Assembly: GCA_022846075.1 (NCBI GenBank)
Contig: AP025582.1
Span: 806,001 to 870,000 of the forward strand
DNA length: 64,000 nt
Direction: 5' to 3'
From: Oscillospiraceae bacterium
GTDB lineage: Bacteria > Bacillota > Clostridia > Oscillospirales > Oscillospiraceae
Shown: positions 48,285 to 57,372 of the stretch, piece by piece
Numbering within the stretch: position 1 is the stretch's first letter
Layout: the number at the start of each line of letters is the position of its first letter
Notes under the pieces: generated by a model
Databases searched by the model: none
What the model was told of the DNA's origin: nothing
What the model saw: only the letters and a program-made list of their open reading frames with translations
Translations under genes and position numbers: made by a program

Positions 48285-49562
48285 ATGTTGGACAAGAAAT
48301 GTTATGACGGCTACATCCAGGTTTTGGAGGAGGAGCTGGTCACCGCCCTGGGCTGCACCGAGCCCATCGCCATCGCCTACGCGGGGGCCGTGGCCCGGAA
48401 GCACCTGGGCCGGGAGCCGGAGCGGCTGGTGGTCCGGTGCAGCGGCAACATCATCAAGAACGTGAAGGGGGTCACGGTCCCCAACTCCGGCGGCCAGAAG
48501 GGCGTGGAGGTGGCGGCCATCCTGGGCGTCCTGGGGGGCGACCCCGAGCGGCAGCTGGAGGTGCTGGTGCCCATCACCGCCGAGCAGATTGAGCGCTCCC
48601 GGGCCCTGGTGGCCGGTGGGATGTGTACCGTGGAGCTGGCCGAGGGCGTGGCCAACCTGTACATCTGCCTGGAGGCCCGGGCCGGGGAGGACACCGTCAG
48701 TGTGGAGATCGCGGACAAGCACACCAACATCGTCCACATCGTCAAGAACGGCGTGGACGTGCTGGCCCAGGCCTACGGCCTGGACGACGGCGCCGCCGAC
48801 CACAAGCGGGACTTCATGAGCGTGGGCGGCATCCTGGACTTTGCCGGGGAGGTGAAGCTCGAGGACGTGAAGGAGCTGCTGGACCACCAGATCGCCTGCA
48901 ATATGGCCATCGCCCAGGAGGGCCTCACCAACCCCTACGGCGCCAACGTGGGCAAGAACCTTCTGGAGCTCTACGGCGACGAGCGGGTGGAGGTGAAGGC
49001 CAAGGCCTGGGCCGCCGCGGGCTCCGACGCCCGGATGAGCGGCTGCGATCTGGCCGTGGTGGCCAACTCCGGCAGCGGCAACCAGGGCATCACCGTCTCC
49101 GTCCCCGTGGTGCAGTACGCCAGGGCTCTGAACGTCCCCGAGGACAAGCTCTACCGGGCCCTGTGCATCAGCAACCTGATGGCCGCCCATCTGAAAAGCG
49201 GCATCGGCCGGCTGTCCGCCTTCTGCGGGGCGGTGAGCGCCGGCACCGGCGCGGGCGCCGCCATCGTCTACCTCCAGGGGGGCACCCGGGCCCAGATCGA
49301 GCAGACCATCACCAATACCCTGGGCAACGTGGCGGGCATCGTGTGCGACGGGGCCAAGCCCTCCTGCGGCGCCAAGATCGCCGCGGCGTTGGACGCCGCC
49401 ATCCTGGGGGGCAAGATGGCCTTCCGGGGCGACGGCTTCCAGGGGGGAGAGGGCATCCTCACCGACAATATCGAGGACACCATCCGCAACGTGGGCCGTC
49501 TGGGCCGCAAGGGGATGCACGAGACAGACATCGAAATTCTGAACATGATGATCGGCAGATAA
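48285..49562 (+). CDS. L-cysteine desulfidase/UPF0597-family protein
   Basis: A 425-residue protein of the CyuA/L-serine-dehydratase-like family. The hallmark TALGCTEPIAIAYAG lies at residues 20-34. ANSGSGNQGI (about 255-264) and cysteines in AFCGAVSAG and VCDGAKPSCG should hold a [4Fe-4S] cluster. Known members break cysteine into pyruvate, ammonia and sulfide, though some act on serine. It sits 29 bp after the amidohydrolase gene and 18 bp before the dehydrogenase gene. Cysteine breakdown fits the thiazoline hydrolase-like gene nearby. Confidence 0.85.
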   Translation: MLDKKCYDGYIQVLEEELVTALGCTEPIAIAYAGAVARKHLGREPERLVVRCSGNIIKNVKGVTVPNSGGQKGVEVAAILGVLGGDPERQLEVLVPITAEQIERSRALVAGGMCTVELAEGVANLYICLEARAGEDTVSVEIADKHTNIVHIVKNGVDVLAQAYGLDDGAADHKRDFMSVGGILDFAGEVKLEDVKELLDHQIACNMAIAQEGLTNPYGANVGKNLLELYGDERVEVKAKAWAAAGSDARMSGCDLAVVANSGSGNQGITVSVPVVQYARALNVPEDKLYRALCISNLMAAHLKSGIGRLSAFCGAVSAGTGAGAAIVYLQGGTRAQIEQTITNTLGNVAGIVCDGAKPSCGAKIAAALDAAILGGKMAFRGDGFQGGEGILTDNIEDTIRNVGRLGRKGMHETDIEILNMMIGR

Positions 49563-49580
49563 GAAAGGGAGGGAACCGCC

Positions 49581-50696
49581 ATGACGGAGATTATTTTCAA
49601 GCCGACGCTCCACAGCTTCGACACCTGCAAGGCCTTCGCGTCAGAATTCCAGCTGGGCGAGGGGGATTTGGTCCTTACCAACGCCTACATTTACGAGCCC
49701 TACTTCGGCCAGATGGGCCTGAAGGTCCATACCATCTATCAAGAGCAGTACGGCTCCGGCGAACCCACCGACGTGATGGTGGACGCCATCCTGGCCGACG
49801 CCGCCAAGACCGGCTGCAGGCGTATCATCGCCATCGGCGGCGGCACCGTCATCGACATCGCCAAGGTGCTGGCCGTCTCCGACGGCGAGGGGGTGGACGC
49901 CCTCTACGACGCGGCCCCCAACCTGACAAAGCACCGGGAGCTGGTCATCATCCCCACCACCTGCGGCACGGGCAGCGAGGTCACCAACATCGCCATCATG
50001 GCCCGCACCCGCCTGGGCACCAAGCTGGGCCTGGTGGGCCCCGCCATGTACGCCGACCACGCCGTGCTCATCCCCGAGCTGCTGGAGGGCCTGCCCTTCG
50101 GGGTCTTCGCCACCAGCTCCATCGACGCCCTGGTCCACGCCGTGGAGTCCTCTCTGTCTCCCAAGGCCACCCCCTATACCAAGCTCTTCGGCTACAAGGC
50201 CATCGAGATGATCCTCCGGGGCTACCAGACCATCGCCAAGGAGGGCAAGGAGGCCCGGCTCCCCCTGCTGAAGGATTTCCTCATCGCCTCCAACTACGCC
50301 GGGCTGGCCTTCGGCACCGCCGGGTGCGCCGCGGTCCACGCCACCAGCTACCCCCTGGGTGGCAAGTACCACGTGGCCCACGGGGAGAGCAACTACGCCA
50401 TGTTCACCGGAGTGCTGAAGAACTACATGGAGCTCAAGAGCGACGGGGAAATCGCGGTGATGAACGCTTATCTGGCCGGTCTGCTGGGCTGCGGCGTGGA
50501 CGTGGTGTACGACAAGCTGGAGGAGCTTTTGAACCAGATCCTGCCCAAGAAGCCCCTCCGGGACTACGGCGTCACCGAGGCCGACCTGCCGGAGTTCGCC
50601 CACAGCGTCATGGTCAGCCAGGGGCGGCTGATGGCCAACAACTTCGTATCGCTGGACGAGACGCGGGTCCTCAAAATCTACAAGGAACTCTACTAA
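49581..50696 (+). CDS. Iron-containing alcohol dehydrogenase, 4-hydroxybutyrate dehydrogenase-like
   Basis: A 371-residue group III alcohol dehydrogenase. The NAD site GGGTVID (about residues 86-92) and PTTCGTGSEVTN are clear, and metal ligands fit SSIDALVHAVE and YHVAHGESNY. Length and many blocks resemble Clostridium kluyveri 4-hydroxybutyrate dehydrogenase, including the C-terminus ending KELY. It would interconvert succinate semialdehyde and 4-hydroxybutyrate, but no succinyl-CoA reductase or 4-hydroxybutyryl-CoA gene is in the window, so another short hydroxy acid is possible. Confidence 0.85.
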   Translation: MTEIIFKPTLHSFDTCKAFASEFQLGEGDLVLTNAYIYEPYFGQMGLKVHTIYQEQYGSGEPTDVMVDAILADAAKTGCRRIIAIGGGTVIDIAKVLAVSDGEGVDALYDAAPNLTKHRELVIIPTTCGTGSEVTNIAIMARTRLGTKLGLVGPAMYADHAVLIPELLEGLPFGVFATSSIDALVHAVESSLSPKATPYTKLFGYKAIEMILRGYQTIAKEGKEARLPLLKDFLIASNYAGLAFGTAGCAAVHATSYPLGGKYHVAHGESNYAMFTGVLKNYMELKSDGEIAVMNAYLAGLLGCGVDVVYDKLEELLNQILPKKPLRDYGVTEADLPEFAHSVMVSQGRLMANNFVSLDETRVLKIYKELY

Positions 50697-50700
50697 AATG

Positions 50701-50739
50701 AAAAAAAGGCCCGTGGGACATGCTCCCACGGGCCTTTTT
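50701..50739. terminator. Bidirectional terminator between convergent genes
   Basis: GGCCCGTGGGA pairs with TCCCACGGGCC around CATGC, with A-run before and TTTTT after. Confidence 0.9.
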
Positions 50740-50746
50740 CCACTCT

Positions 50747-50953
50747 TTACGGCATTTCCTCCCGGAAGGTGAAGACCTCCTCCACCGTCAGGCCGAAGAC
50801 CTGGGCGATATCCATGGCCAGCTTTAAAGAGGGATTGTAAAGCCCCTTCTCCAGCCGCCCGATGGTCTCACGCCGGACCCCCACCAGGGCGGCCAGCTCC
50901 ATCTGGTCCATGTTCCGCGCCCCTCGCAGCTCTTTGATCCTCGTCTCCAGCAT
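50747..50953 (-). CDS. Small XRE-type regulator
   Basis: A 68-residue protein almost entirely made of one HTH_3 domain (IKELRGARNMDQMELAALVG, then RRETIGRLEKGLYNPSL). ATG 50953 comes one base after the stop of the upstream membrane-protein gene, so it is translated by coupling. The family (YgzD-like) is often paired with a small membrane protein, as here. Confidence 0.88.
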   Translation of the reverse strand: MLETRIKELRGARNMDQMELAALVGVRRETIGRLEKGLYNPSLKLAMDIAQVFGLTVEEVFTFREEMP

Positions 50954-50954
50954 A

Positions 50955-51359
50955 TCAGCGGCCGAACCTTTCATAGAGGAGGAACAGGATGTCCTTTGTC
51001 AGGCAGACGCCGGAGAAGAGGAGGACCACCGCCTCCCGGGTGAGGGTGAGGGCGGCGTCGGGCCGCAGGATAAGCACGAGCGCGCCCATAGCCAGGAAAA
51101 AGCAGGTGAAGAGGGCGGCGTTGGCCTTTCTGTCGTTCTCCTCGGCCCGTTCATCCCCCTTCTCCGTCCAAAAGCCTAAAGTAGTGACTACGGTCACCGC
51201 CACGATCCCCAGTAGAAGGGCCATAACGGCGATCCGAAGGGGGAGGGGCAGGTTCCGGACGGGGAAGAAGAAGGCGCACAGCTGGGCCAGCAGGACCACG
51301 GTCCAGCACAGGGCCCCAATCTGGCGGTTGCGGGTAAGGCTGAGCAGGGGACGGGTCAT
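50955..51359 (-). CDS. Small four-helix membrane protein
   Basis: A 134-residue protein with four predicted helices and a charged loop (WTEKGDERAEENDRKANAAL). It is cotranscribed with the XRE regulator that follows. No function is known to me. The promoter has a palindrome over the -10 box, probably bound by that regulator. Confidence 0.75.
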   Translation of the reverse strand: MTRPLLSLTRNRQIGALCWTVVLLAQLCAFFFPVRNLPLPLRIAVMALLLGIVAVTVVTTLGFWTEKGDERAEENDRKANAALFTCFFLAMGALVLILRPDAALTLTREAVVLLFSGVCLTKDILFLLYERFGR

Positions 51360-51401
51360 AGAAAAGCTCCTCTCAAAAGTGATGTATTTGTCTCTTATTA
51401 T

Positions 51402-51436
51402 GTGATAAATATATCACGTATTGATTGGCCTGTCAA
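51402..51436 (-). promoter_or_regulatory. Strong promoter with operator for the membrane protein/XRE pair
   Basis: On the minus strand TTGACA (51436-51431), 17 bases, TATATT (51413-51408). GTGATA-AATA-TATCAC (51402-51417) is an inverted repeat covering the -10 box. Confidence 0.75.
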
Positions 51437-51448
51437 CAGGGAAAACAT

Positions 51449-51487
51449 AAAAAAGCGGCCCGCGGAATCATTCCGTGGGCCGCTTTT
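51449..51487. terminator. Terminator after the GntR gene
   Basis: GCGGCCCGCGGAAT pairs with TTCCGTGGGCCGC (one G-T pair); A-run before and TTTTT after. It serves the leftward GntR gene. Confidence 0.88.
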
Positions 51488-51490
51488 TAT

Positions 51491-52270
51491 TTAGTCGAAA
51501 ATGTCCATGCCCTTGACCGGGACGATGCCCAGCATTTCGTCCATGGCCCGGCGGAGGGCGTCCTCGTCGCAGTTGATGATGCAGTCGTAGATCTTCTTAT
51601 GGGTGTCGTCATCTCCATAGGGGGGGAGCCCCGCCTCTTTCCGGCGGCGGGTGCGGCCGCTTACCAGCTGGTTGATGTGGCCCCGGATAAGCTGCTGGAC
51701 CATAAAGTAGATGTCCTTATAGAGCCTGTTATGGCTCATTTTGACGACCTTATAGTGGAAGTTGAAGTCGGCGTCCACCGCCAGCTCCAGGGCCTCCTCG
51801 TTGTCCGGACCCAGCTCGAAGTAATTGCGATTGAGCTCGTAATAGTGGTCCAGGGCTTCCTTCAGCTCCGCCTTTTCCTGCTCGGAGGCGGTGTGGGCGG
51901 CCAGACGCATGCACTCATACTCCAGGAGGTTGCGTAGCTGCTGGATGTCGTGATATTGGTCGGCGCCCTCATAGAAGATGGAAATTTCGCTGAGGACGGG
52001 CTTGAGGGAAAAAGAGCAGACAAAGGAACCCTCCCCCACCCGGGTCTCAATGATGCCCAGGGTGCTGAGCTTTTGGAGGGCCATGCGGACGCTGAGACGG
52101 TTGACCCCGAAGGTCTCGGCAAACTCAGCCTCGGAAGGGAGCCTGTCCCCGGCCTTCCAGATGCCGTCGGCAATATCCTGCTTAATGGAATCGCATACCT
52201 GATCCACGATGGATACCCTGCTGATTTTCATTTTGCGCCCGGCAGGGCGTTTTTGCTGTTCTTGTTCCAT
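51491..52270 (-). CDS. GntR-family (FCD) regulator, divergent to the sugar-acid cluster
   Basis: A 259-residue regulator with a winged helix (IADGIWKAGDRLPSEAEFAE and VNRLSVRMALQKLS, about residues 25-85) and an FCD ligand domain (histidine in DADFNFHYKVVKMSHN). I chose ATG 52270, nine bases inside the longest frame, because AGGTGA lies upstream. It is divergent from a 12-kb cluster of enolase-superfamily and TRAP genes, and its promoter shares sequence elements with the promoter of that cluster. Confidence 0.9.
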   Translation of the reverse strand: MEQEQQKRPAGRKMKISRVSIVDQVCDSIKQDIADGIWKAGDRLPSEAEFAETFGVNRLSVRMALQKLSTLGIIETRVGEGSFVCSFSLKPVLSEISIFYEGADQYHDIQQLRNLLEYECMRLAAHTASEQEKAELKEALDHYYELNRNYFELGPDNEEALELAVDADFNFHYKVVKMSHNRLYKDIYFMVQQLIRGHINQLVSGRTRRRKEAGLPPYGDDDTHKKIYDCIINCDEDALRRAMDEMLGIVPVKGMDIFD

Positions 52271-52311
52271 TTTTGTCACCTAATTGCTTCAGAAGTTCTG
52301 ATATTGATTTT

Positions 52312-52340
52312 AGTATAGCCGATATCTGGCAAGATGTCAC
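52312..52340 (-). promoter_or_regulatory. Promoter of the divergent GntR gene
   Basis: On the minus strand GTGACA (52340-52335), 17 bases, TATACT (52317-52312). GATATC lies within the spacer. Confidence 0.65.
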
Positions 52341-52658
52341 TAGTTTTCCCAATATTTTCTTGTGACAAATAATACCGTCCTGCCCGGACCCTGAGATCCC
52401 TTCCGGAACGAGAAACAGGATCGAGGGCCGTGACAGGGAGAAAAATGGCCCGGACAAGGGGATCAGATTTTGCGGAACGTGTCCTGGAAATATGGTGCGG
52501 AGGGTGATTTTGCAGGAGGTAACAAGGACGCCGGATTATCGCAGGATGGAATTTATAAAGTGATTGGAAGTTCCAGGATTCAAAAAATATGGGATTTATT
52601 AGGATGTACAATGTGCAAAACGCCTAAAAAATTTGTAGAAAAACAGTGAAATTATGCA

Positions 52659-52687
52659 TTGACCGACGATATCAAGATGTTTATTAT
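52659..52687 (+). promoter_or_regulatory. Promoter of the enolase-superfamily cluster
   Basis: TTGACC (52659-52664), 17 bases, TATTAT (52682-52687). The spacer contains GATATC and AAGATGT, also found in the divergent GntR promoter. Confidence 0.65.
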
Positions 52688-52791
52688 ATAGATAGCGAAC
52701 AACCTATTAAGCGAAGCAGATGCAAGGCGATAAACGAACAGAACGGCAAGGACTGTTTCGGAACTCGTTTCAAATGGAGGGAGACAAGGCT

Positions 52792-53991
52792 GTGAAAATT
52801 ACCAGTGTGGACATCATCAAAACCTTTGCAACCCCTTCCCAGGCCGCCGAGGTGGCCGTGGGAAATGTGCCCTGGCACCCGGTCTGTGTGAGGATCAACA
52901 CCGACGAGGGGATCAGCGGCTACGGTGAGATCGGCGTGGCTTACGGCAACGCCCAGCAGGCCGGGTTCGGCATGGGCGTGGATTTCGCCAAATGCATCAT
53001 CGGCATGGACCCGCTGGACAGCGAGGCCATCTGGAACAAGCTCCACCGCATGACCTTCTGGGGCATGGGCAACGGCGGGGTCATCATGGCGGGCATCAGC
53101 GGCATCGACATCGCCCTGTGGGACATCAAGGGCAAGGTATTCAACGCCCCGGTCTACAAGCTGATGGGGGGCAAGACCAATTCCAAGCTTCGGGCCTATG
53201 CCAGCCAGCTCCAGTTCGACTGGGGCAAGGTCTCCCACTCCCTGGTGGAGCCGGAGGAGTACGCCCAGGCGGCCCGAAAGGCCATGGCCGACGGCTTCAC
53301 CGCCGTCAAGGTGGACCCCATCGGCTTCGACCCCCACGGCGTGTGGATGGGCTGGAGCAGCCGGGGGATTCTCCAGAAGGAGCAGCTCAAGCTGGCGGTG
53401 GCCCGGGTGGCCGCCATGCGGGAGGCCGGGCCGGACCTGGACATCATCATTGAGCTCCACGCCCTCACCGACACCACCACCGCCGTCCAGCTGGGACGGG
53501 AGCTGGCCGAGCTGGGGTGCTTCTACTATGAGGAGCCCACCCAGCCCTTGGACGCCGAGCTCTTCAAGGAGATCAACGCCAAGGTGCCCATCCCCCTGGC
53601 CACCGGCGAGCGGGTGTATACCCGCTGGGGCTACCGGCCCTTCCTGGAGGACCGCTCCATCGCCATCATCCAGCCCGACCTGTGCAACACCGGCGGCCTG
53701 ACGGAGGGCAAGAAGATCTGCGACATGGCCCACGTATATGACATCGGGGTCCAGGTCCATATCTGCGGCGGCCCCATCTCCACCGCCGCCGCCCTCCAGC
53801 TGGAGGCGGTCATCCCCAACTTCGTCATCCACGAGCTGCACGCCAGCGCGCTCATCCAGGACAATATCGACCTGTGCAAATACGACTATGTGACCAAGGA
53901 CGGATATTTTGAGGTCCCGGAGCGGCCGGGTATCGGGCAGGAGCTGACAGAGGAAGCCATTGCCAACAGTGAGGTGGTCACCGTTCAGTAA
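52792..53991 (+). CDS. Mandelate racemase/muconate lactonizing family enzyme, copy 1
   Basis: A 399-residue enolase-superfamily protein, probably a sugar-acid dehydratase. Catalytic positions are visible: Lys173-x-Asp175; metal ligands Glu221, Glu247 and Glu273 (IIELH, YEEP, TGERVY); and the Asp296-His323 dyad (QPDL, VQVHICGG). Together with the E-x-H motif this resembles D-galactonate or D-mannonate dehydratases. I chose GTG 52792 because GGAGGGAG lies upstream and paralogues start MKITSVD at the same point. It opens the cluster. Confidence 0.85.
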   Translation: MKITSVDIIKTFATPSQAAEVAVGNVPWHPVCVRINTDEGISGYGEIGVAYGNAQQAGFGMGVDFAKCIIGMDPLDSEAIWNKLHRMTFWGMGNGGVIMAGISGIDIALWDIKGKVFNAPVYKLMGGKTNSKLRAYASQLQFDWGKVSHSLVEPEEYAQAARKAMADGFTAVKVDPIGFDPHGVWMGWSSRGILQKEQLKLAVARVAAMREAGPDLDIIIELHALTDTTTAVQLGRELAELGCFYYEEPTQPLDAELFKEINAKVPIPLATGERVYTRWGYRPFLEDRSIAIIQPDLCNTGGLTEGKKICDMAHVYDIGVQVHICGGPISTAAALQLEAVIPNFVIHELHASALIQDNIDLCKYDYVTKDGYFEVPERPGIGQELTEEAIANSEVVTVQ

Positions 53992-54031
53992 TACAATACA
54001 GCGCGGACACAGCGCGGAAAAAGGTGAACGA

Positions 54032-54805
54032 ATGGAAACCAGGAGCCTGAAGATCAAGCGGGAGACGCTCAACGACAAGGTGGAACAGAAGCTGCGCCAG
54101 CTGTTGATGAACGGCACGTGGGAGCCGGGAGAACGCCTGCCCACGGAGGCGGAGCTGGCGGAGATGTTCGGCGTCAGCCGCCTGACCGTCCGCATGGCCC
54201 TTCAAAAGCTCAGCGCCAACGGCCTGGTGACCATCCGGGCGGGGGACGGCACCTTCGCCAAAAAGTTTTCTCTCCACTCCTACCTGGACGCTGTCAGCGA
54301 CCTCTATGTGACGGACGAGATGCTGGAGGACGTGTGCGAGTTCAGAAAGTTGCTGGAGATCGAGTGCGCCCGGCTGGCCTGCCGGTGCGCGGGAGAGGAA
54401 GACTTCCAGGCGATGCAGAAAGCCTGTGACAACTATTTGGAGGTCATCCGTGAGGGAGGCGTTCCGGAGGGAGAGGTCCTGCGGCGGCGGGTGCGGATAG
54501 ATCTGGATTTCCATTACAGCCTGTGCCGGGCCGCCCACAACAGCATGTATACCCTGGCCTTCAACGCCGCCCAGGGGGCCGTGGCCAAGCACCTGGAGAT
54601 GATTATTCCCTCCCGTATCCGGGCCAACCCCGAACAGGACTACGTGCCCGACGGAAGGACCTTCCACCAGTACATCCTGGACACCATCAAGCAGGGGGAC
54701 GCCCAGGCCTGCTGCAACGCCTATCTGATGCACATTGACCACCACGTCAGCGGCGAGGAGTACGGCAGGCAGATGCAGAACCTAAAAAATTTACAGCGTC
54801 CATAA
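54032..54805 (+). CDS. GntR-family (FCD) regulator inside the sugar-acid cluster
   Basis: A 257-residue regulator: winged helix (GTWEPGERLPTEAELAEMFG and VSRLTVRMALQKLSANG, about residues 20-80) and FCD domain (histidine in RIDLDFHYSLCRAAHN). ATG 54032 follows AAAGGTGA; an in-frame upstream start at 53960 overlaps the previous gene. It is similar to the regulator at 51491-52270. Sitting between two enolase-superfamily genes, it probably responds to a pathway acid. Confidence 0.9.
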   Translation: METRSLKIKRETLNDKVEQKLRQLLMNGTWEPGERLPTEAELAEMFGVSRLTVRMALQKLSANGLVTIRAGDGTFAKKFSLHSYLDAVSDLYVTDEMLEDVCEFRKLLEIECARLACRCAGEEDFQAMQKACDNYLEVIREGGVPEGEVLRRRVRIDLDFHYSLCRAAHNSMYTLAFNAAQGAVAKHLEMIIPSRIRANPEQDYVPDGRTFHQYILDTIKQGDAQACCNAYLMHIDHHVSGEEYGRQMQNLKNLQRP

Positions 54806-54853
54806 CAGGCGTGAGCCTGATGATTTGGAAAATTGTTTGAGGAGGAACTATTT

Positions 54854-56062
54854 ATGAAAATCACGAGCGTAGACGTATTTAAACTCAATGGCCGCCCCAG
54901 CGTCGCGGGGACTCCCTGGCACCCCATCTGTGTGCGCATCAACACCGACGAGGGCATCTCCGGCTTCGGCGAGGCCGGCCTGTGCTACGGCAATACCAAC
55001 CGCGCCGCTTATAGCTGCTGCGTGGACTTCGGAGAGCTCATCATCGGCATGGACCCCATGAACATCGAGGCCGTTTGGAACAAGCTCCACCGCATGACCT
55101 TCTGGGGCATGGGCGGCGGCGGCGTCATCTTTGCCGCCATCAGCGCCATCGACATCGCCCTGTGGGATATCAAGGGCAAGAAGCTGGGCGTGCCCGTCTA
55201 CCAACTGCTGGGCGGCAAGACCAACAGCAAGCTGCGCGCCTACGCCAGCCAGATCCAGTTCGACTGGGGCAAGGAGTGCCACAGCCTGTCCAAGCCGGAG
55301 GAGTACGCCGAGGCCGCCCGCAAGGCTATGGCCGAGGGCTATACCGCCGTCAAGGTCGACCCCGTGGGCTTTGATCCCAACGGCAGATGGATGCCCGACG
55401 GCTGGGACAGCCGCGGTCTGTTCCAGTACGAGCAGCTCAAGCTGGCCGTGGACCGCGTGGCGGCCATCCGGGAGGCCGGCGGGCCGGGGCTGGACATCAT
55501 CATTGAGCTCCACGCCCTCACCGACCGGAACACCGCCATTCAGCTGGGCCGGGAGCTGGAGAAGTACCGCTGCTTCTACTACGAGGAGGCCACCCAGCCC
55601 CTCAACCACACCCTGTTCAAGCAGATCGGCGACAACGTGGACATCCCCATGGCCACCGGCGAGCGGGTGTACAGCCGTTGGGGCTACCGTCCCTTCTTCG
55701 AGCAGAACTCCCTGGGCATCATCCAGCCCGACCTGTGCAACTGCGGCGGCCTGAGCGAGGGCAAGAAGATCTGTGACATGGCCCACACCTATGACGTGGG
55801 CGTCCAGATCCACATCTGCGGCGGCCCCATCTCCACCGCCGCCGCCCTCCAGCTGGAAGCCGTCATCCCCAACTTCGTTATCCACGAGCATCACGAGGCC
55901 GCCGTGCTCCAGGAGAACATCGACCTGTGCAAGTGGGACTATCAGCCCGTCAACGGCTACTTCGAGGTCCCCGAGCGCCCGGGCATCGGCCAGGAGCTCA
56001 CCGACAAGGCCATGGCCGAGGCCGTGGAGAAGATCACCATCACCGCCAATCCTTACGCGTAA
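54854..56062 (+). CDS. Mandelate racemase/muconate lactonizing family enzyme, copy 2
   Basis: A 402-residue paralogue of copy 1, with AVKVDPVGFDP, IIELHALTD, YYEEATQP, TGERVYSRW, IIQPDLCNCGG and VQIHICGGP all in the same order, so the metal ligands and the Asp-His dyad are kept. ATG 54854 follows GAGGAGG. The first TRAP binding-protein gene starts 31 bp later, tying the enzyme to the transporter. The acid it dehydrates is unknown. Confidence 0.87.
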   Translation: MKITSVDVFKLNGRPSVAGTPWHPICVRINTDEGISGFGEAGLCYGNTNRAAYSCCVDFGELIIGMDPMNIEAVWNKLHRMTFWGMGGGGVIFAAISAIDIALWDIKGKKLGVPVYQLLGGKTNSKLRAYASQIQFDWGKECHSLSKPEEYAEAARKAMAEGYTAVKVDPVGFDPNGRWMPDGWDSRGLFQYEQLKLAVDRVAAIREAGGPGLDIIIELHALTDRNTAIQLGRELEKYRCFYYEEATQPLNHTLFKQIGDNVDIPMATGERVYSRWGYRPFFEQNSLGIIQPDLCNCGGLSEGKKICDMAHTYDVGVQIHICGGPISTAAALQLEAVIPNFVIHEHHEAAVLQENIDLCKWDYQPVNGYFEVPERPGIGQELTDKAMAEAVEKITITANPYA

Positions 56063-56093
56063 GCGTGAACTGAGAAGTGGGAGAGATACAACT

Positions 56094-57305
56094 ATGAAGA
56101 AGAGAACGCTTGCGATGCTCCTGGCGTGTACGATGATGCTGTCCCTGGTACTCACCGGCTGCGGCGGTGGCAAGGATAACGGCGGCGGCGGTTCCGCCAA
56201 TGGCGGCGGCTCCGGCGGGGCGGTCACCGCGGACGGCAAGGACGCCGACGGCAACGTCGTGGACCGGAGCGCTTACGCCACATCCCTGGGCGCCCAGTGG
56301 TTCACCGAGGAGGACGAGGCCATCTGGGCCGACATCCAGGCCAAGTCTGACAACCCCGACAAGATTGTCTGGCGCCACAGCGCCCCCAACCGCTCCCTAG
56401 AGGAATCTCCCGACCTGCGGACCCATAAGCGCTTCTTTATCGAACTGAAGAAGGCCCTGGGGGACCGCATTGAGTTCCAGTTCTATCTCAACGGCACCCT
56501 GGGCGGCACCGCCGACCAGATTTTGGGCGGTCTGCAGTCCAAGAACTTTGAGAGCGCCGGTTACAACGTGGGCGCCTTCTATGAGTACACCCGTGCCTTC
56601 ACGCCCCTGGACATCGGCTTCCTGATCCCGGATACCGAGGCTGGTCTGGCGGTCACCGCCTATGACAGCGAAGCCCGGAAGATCATGAATGACCGCTGCA
56701 TCGAGGACTGCGGTTTGAACGTGCTCATCATGGGCGCCATCGGTATGCGGCATATCACCAATGACAAGCGGCCCATCGAGACGCTGGAGGACATGAAGGG
56801 CCTGAAGATCCGGGTGCAGAACAACAACCTCCACATGGCCATGTTCGAGGCGCTGGACTGCTCCCCCACCCCCATCGCCTTCGCCGAGCTGTTCACCGCG
56901 CTCCAGCAGAAGACCGTGGACGGACAGGAGAACCCCATCTCTAACATCTTCGAGCAGAATTACGTTGAGGTTCAGAAGTACATGACCCTGACCAACCACC
57001 TGTACACCGCCGGCGCTTTTGTCGTCAATGATTCCTGGCTCAAGAGCCTGCCCCAGGACGTCCAGGACGCCGTCAACGAAGCGGCCCGGGTCGCCCAGGA
57101 GCAGTCCGGCAAAGACCTGATGTCCTGCGAGGAGGCCATGCTGGATTACATGGTGAGCGCCGGTTTTGAGCTGACCGAGCTGACCCCTGAGGCCCAGGAG
57201 GAGTTCAAGAACCGGGCCATGTCCATGTGGGACGAGGCCGGCGGCGTAATGGGCGAGGAGTATTGGAACGAGGTTCGCACCGCGATTGAAAACATTGTCA
57301 GCTGA
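56094..57305 (+). CDS. DctP-type TRAP transporter solute-binding lipoprotein, copy 1
   Basis: A 403-residue extracytoplasmic protein starting MKKRTLAMLLACTMMLS with lipobox LTGC and a glycine-rich linker. The DctP fold shows IRVQNNNLHMAMFEAL with the conserved arginine that binds the ligand carboxylate, and QQKTVDGQENP. It is about the same length as, and very similar to, the next gene, with a clear tandem-duplication appearance. Binding of a sugar acid or dicarboxylate fits its neighbours. Confidence 0.93.
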   Translation: MKKRTLAMLLACTMMLSLVLTGCGGGKDNGGGGSANGGGSGGAVTADGKDADGNVVDRSAYATSLGAQWFTEEDEAIWADIQAKSDNPDKIVWRHSAPNRSLEESPDLRTHKRFFIELKKALGDRIEFQFYLNGTLGGTADQILGGLQSKNFESAGYNVGAFYEYTRAFTPLDIGFLIPDTEAGLAVTAYDSEARKIMNDRCIEDCGLNVLIMGAIGMRHITNDKRPIETLEDMKGLKIRVQNNNLHMAMFEALDCSPTPIAFAELFTALQQKTVDGQENPISNIFEQNYVEVQKYMTLTNHLYTAGAFVVNDSWLKSLPQDVQDAVNEAARVAQEQSGKDLMSCEEAMLDYMVSAGFELTELTPEAQEEFKNRAMSMWDEAGGVMGEEYWNEVRTAIENIVS

Positions 57306-57372
57306 CGAAACCCACAAGTTATAATCAAGCGACGGCTGGGAATTCCCCCGCCGCGGAAGAAAGAGGTGCAAT

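Larger units (their letters stand above)
52271..52791. other. Divergent intergenic region
   Basis: A 520-bp gap with the leftward GntR promoter (52312-52340) and the rightward promoter of the enolase-superfamily gene (52659-52687), followed by a leader of about 95 bases. The middle (52345-52640) has no convincing frame or fold. Confidence 0.6.
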
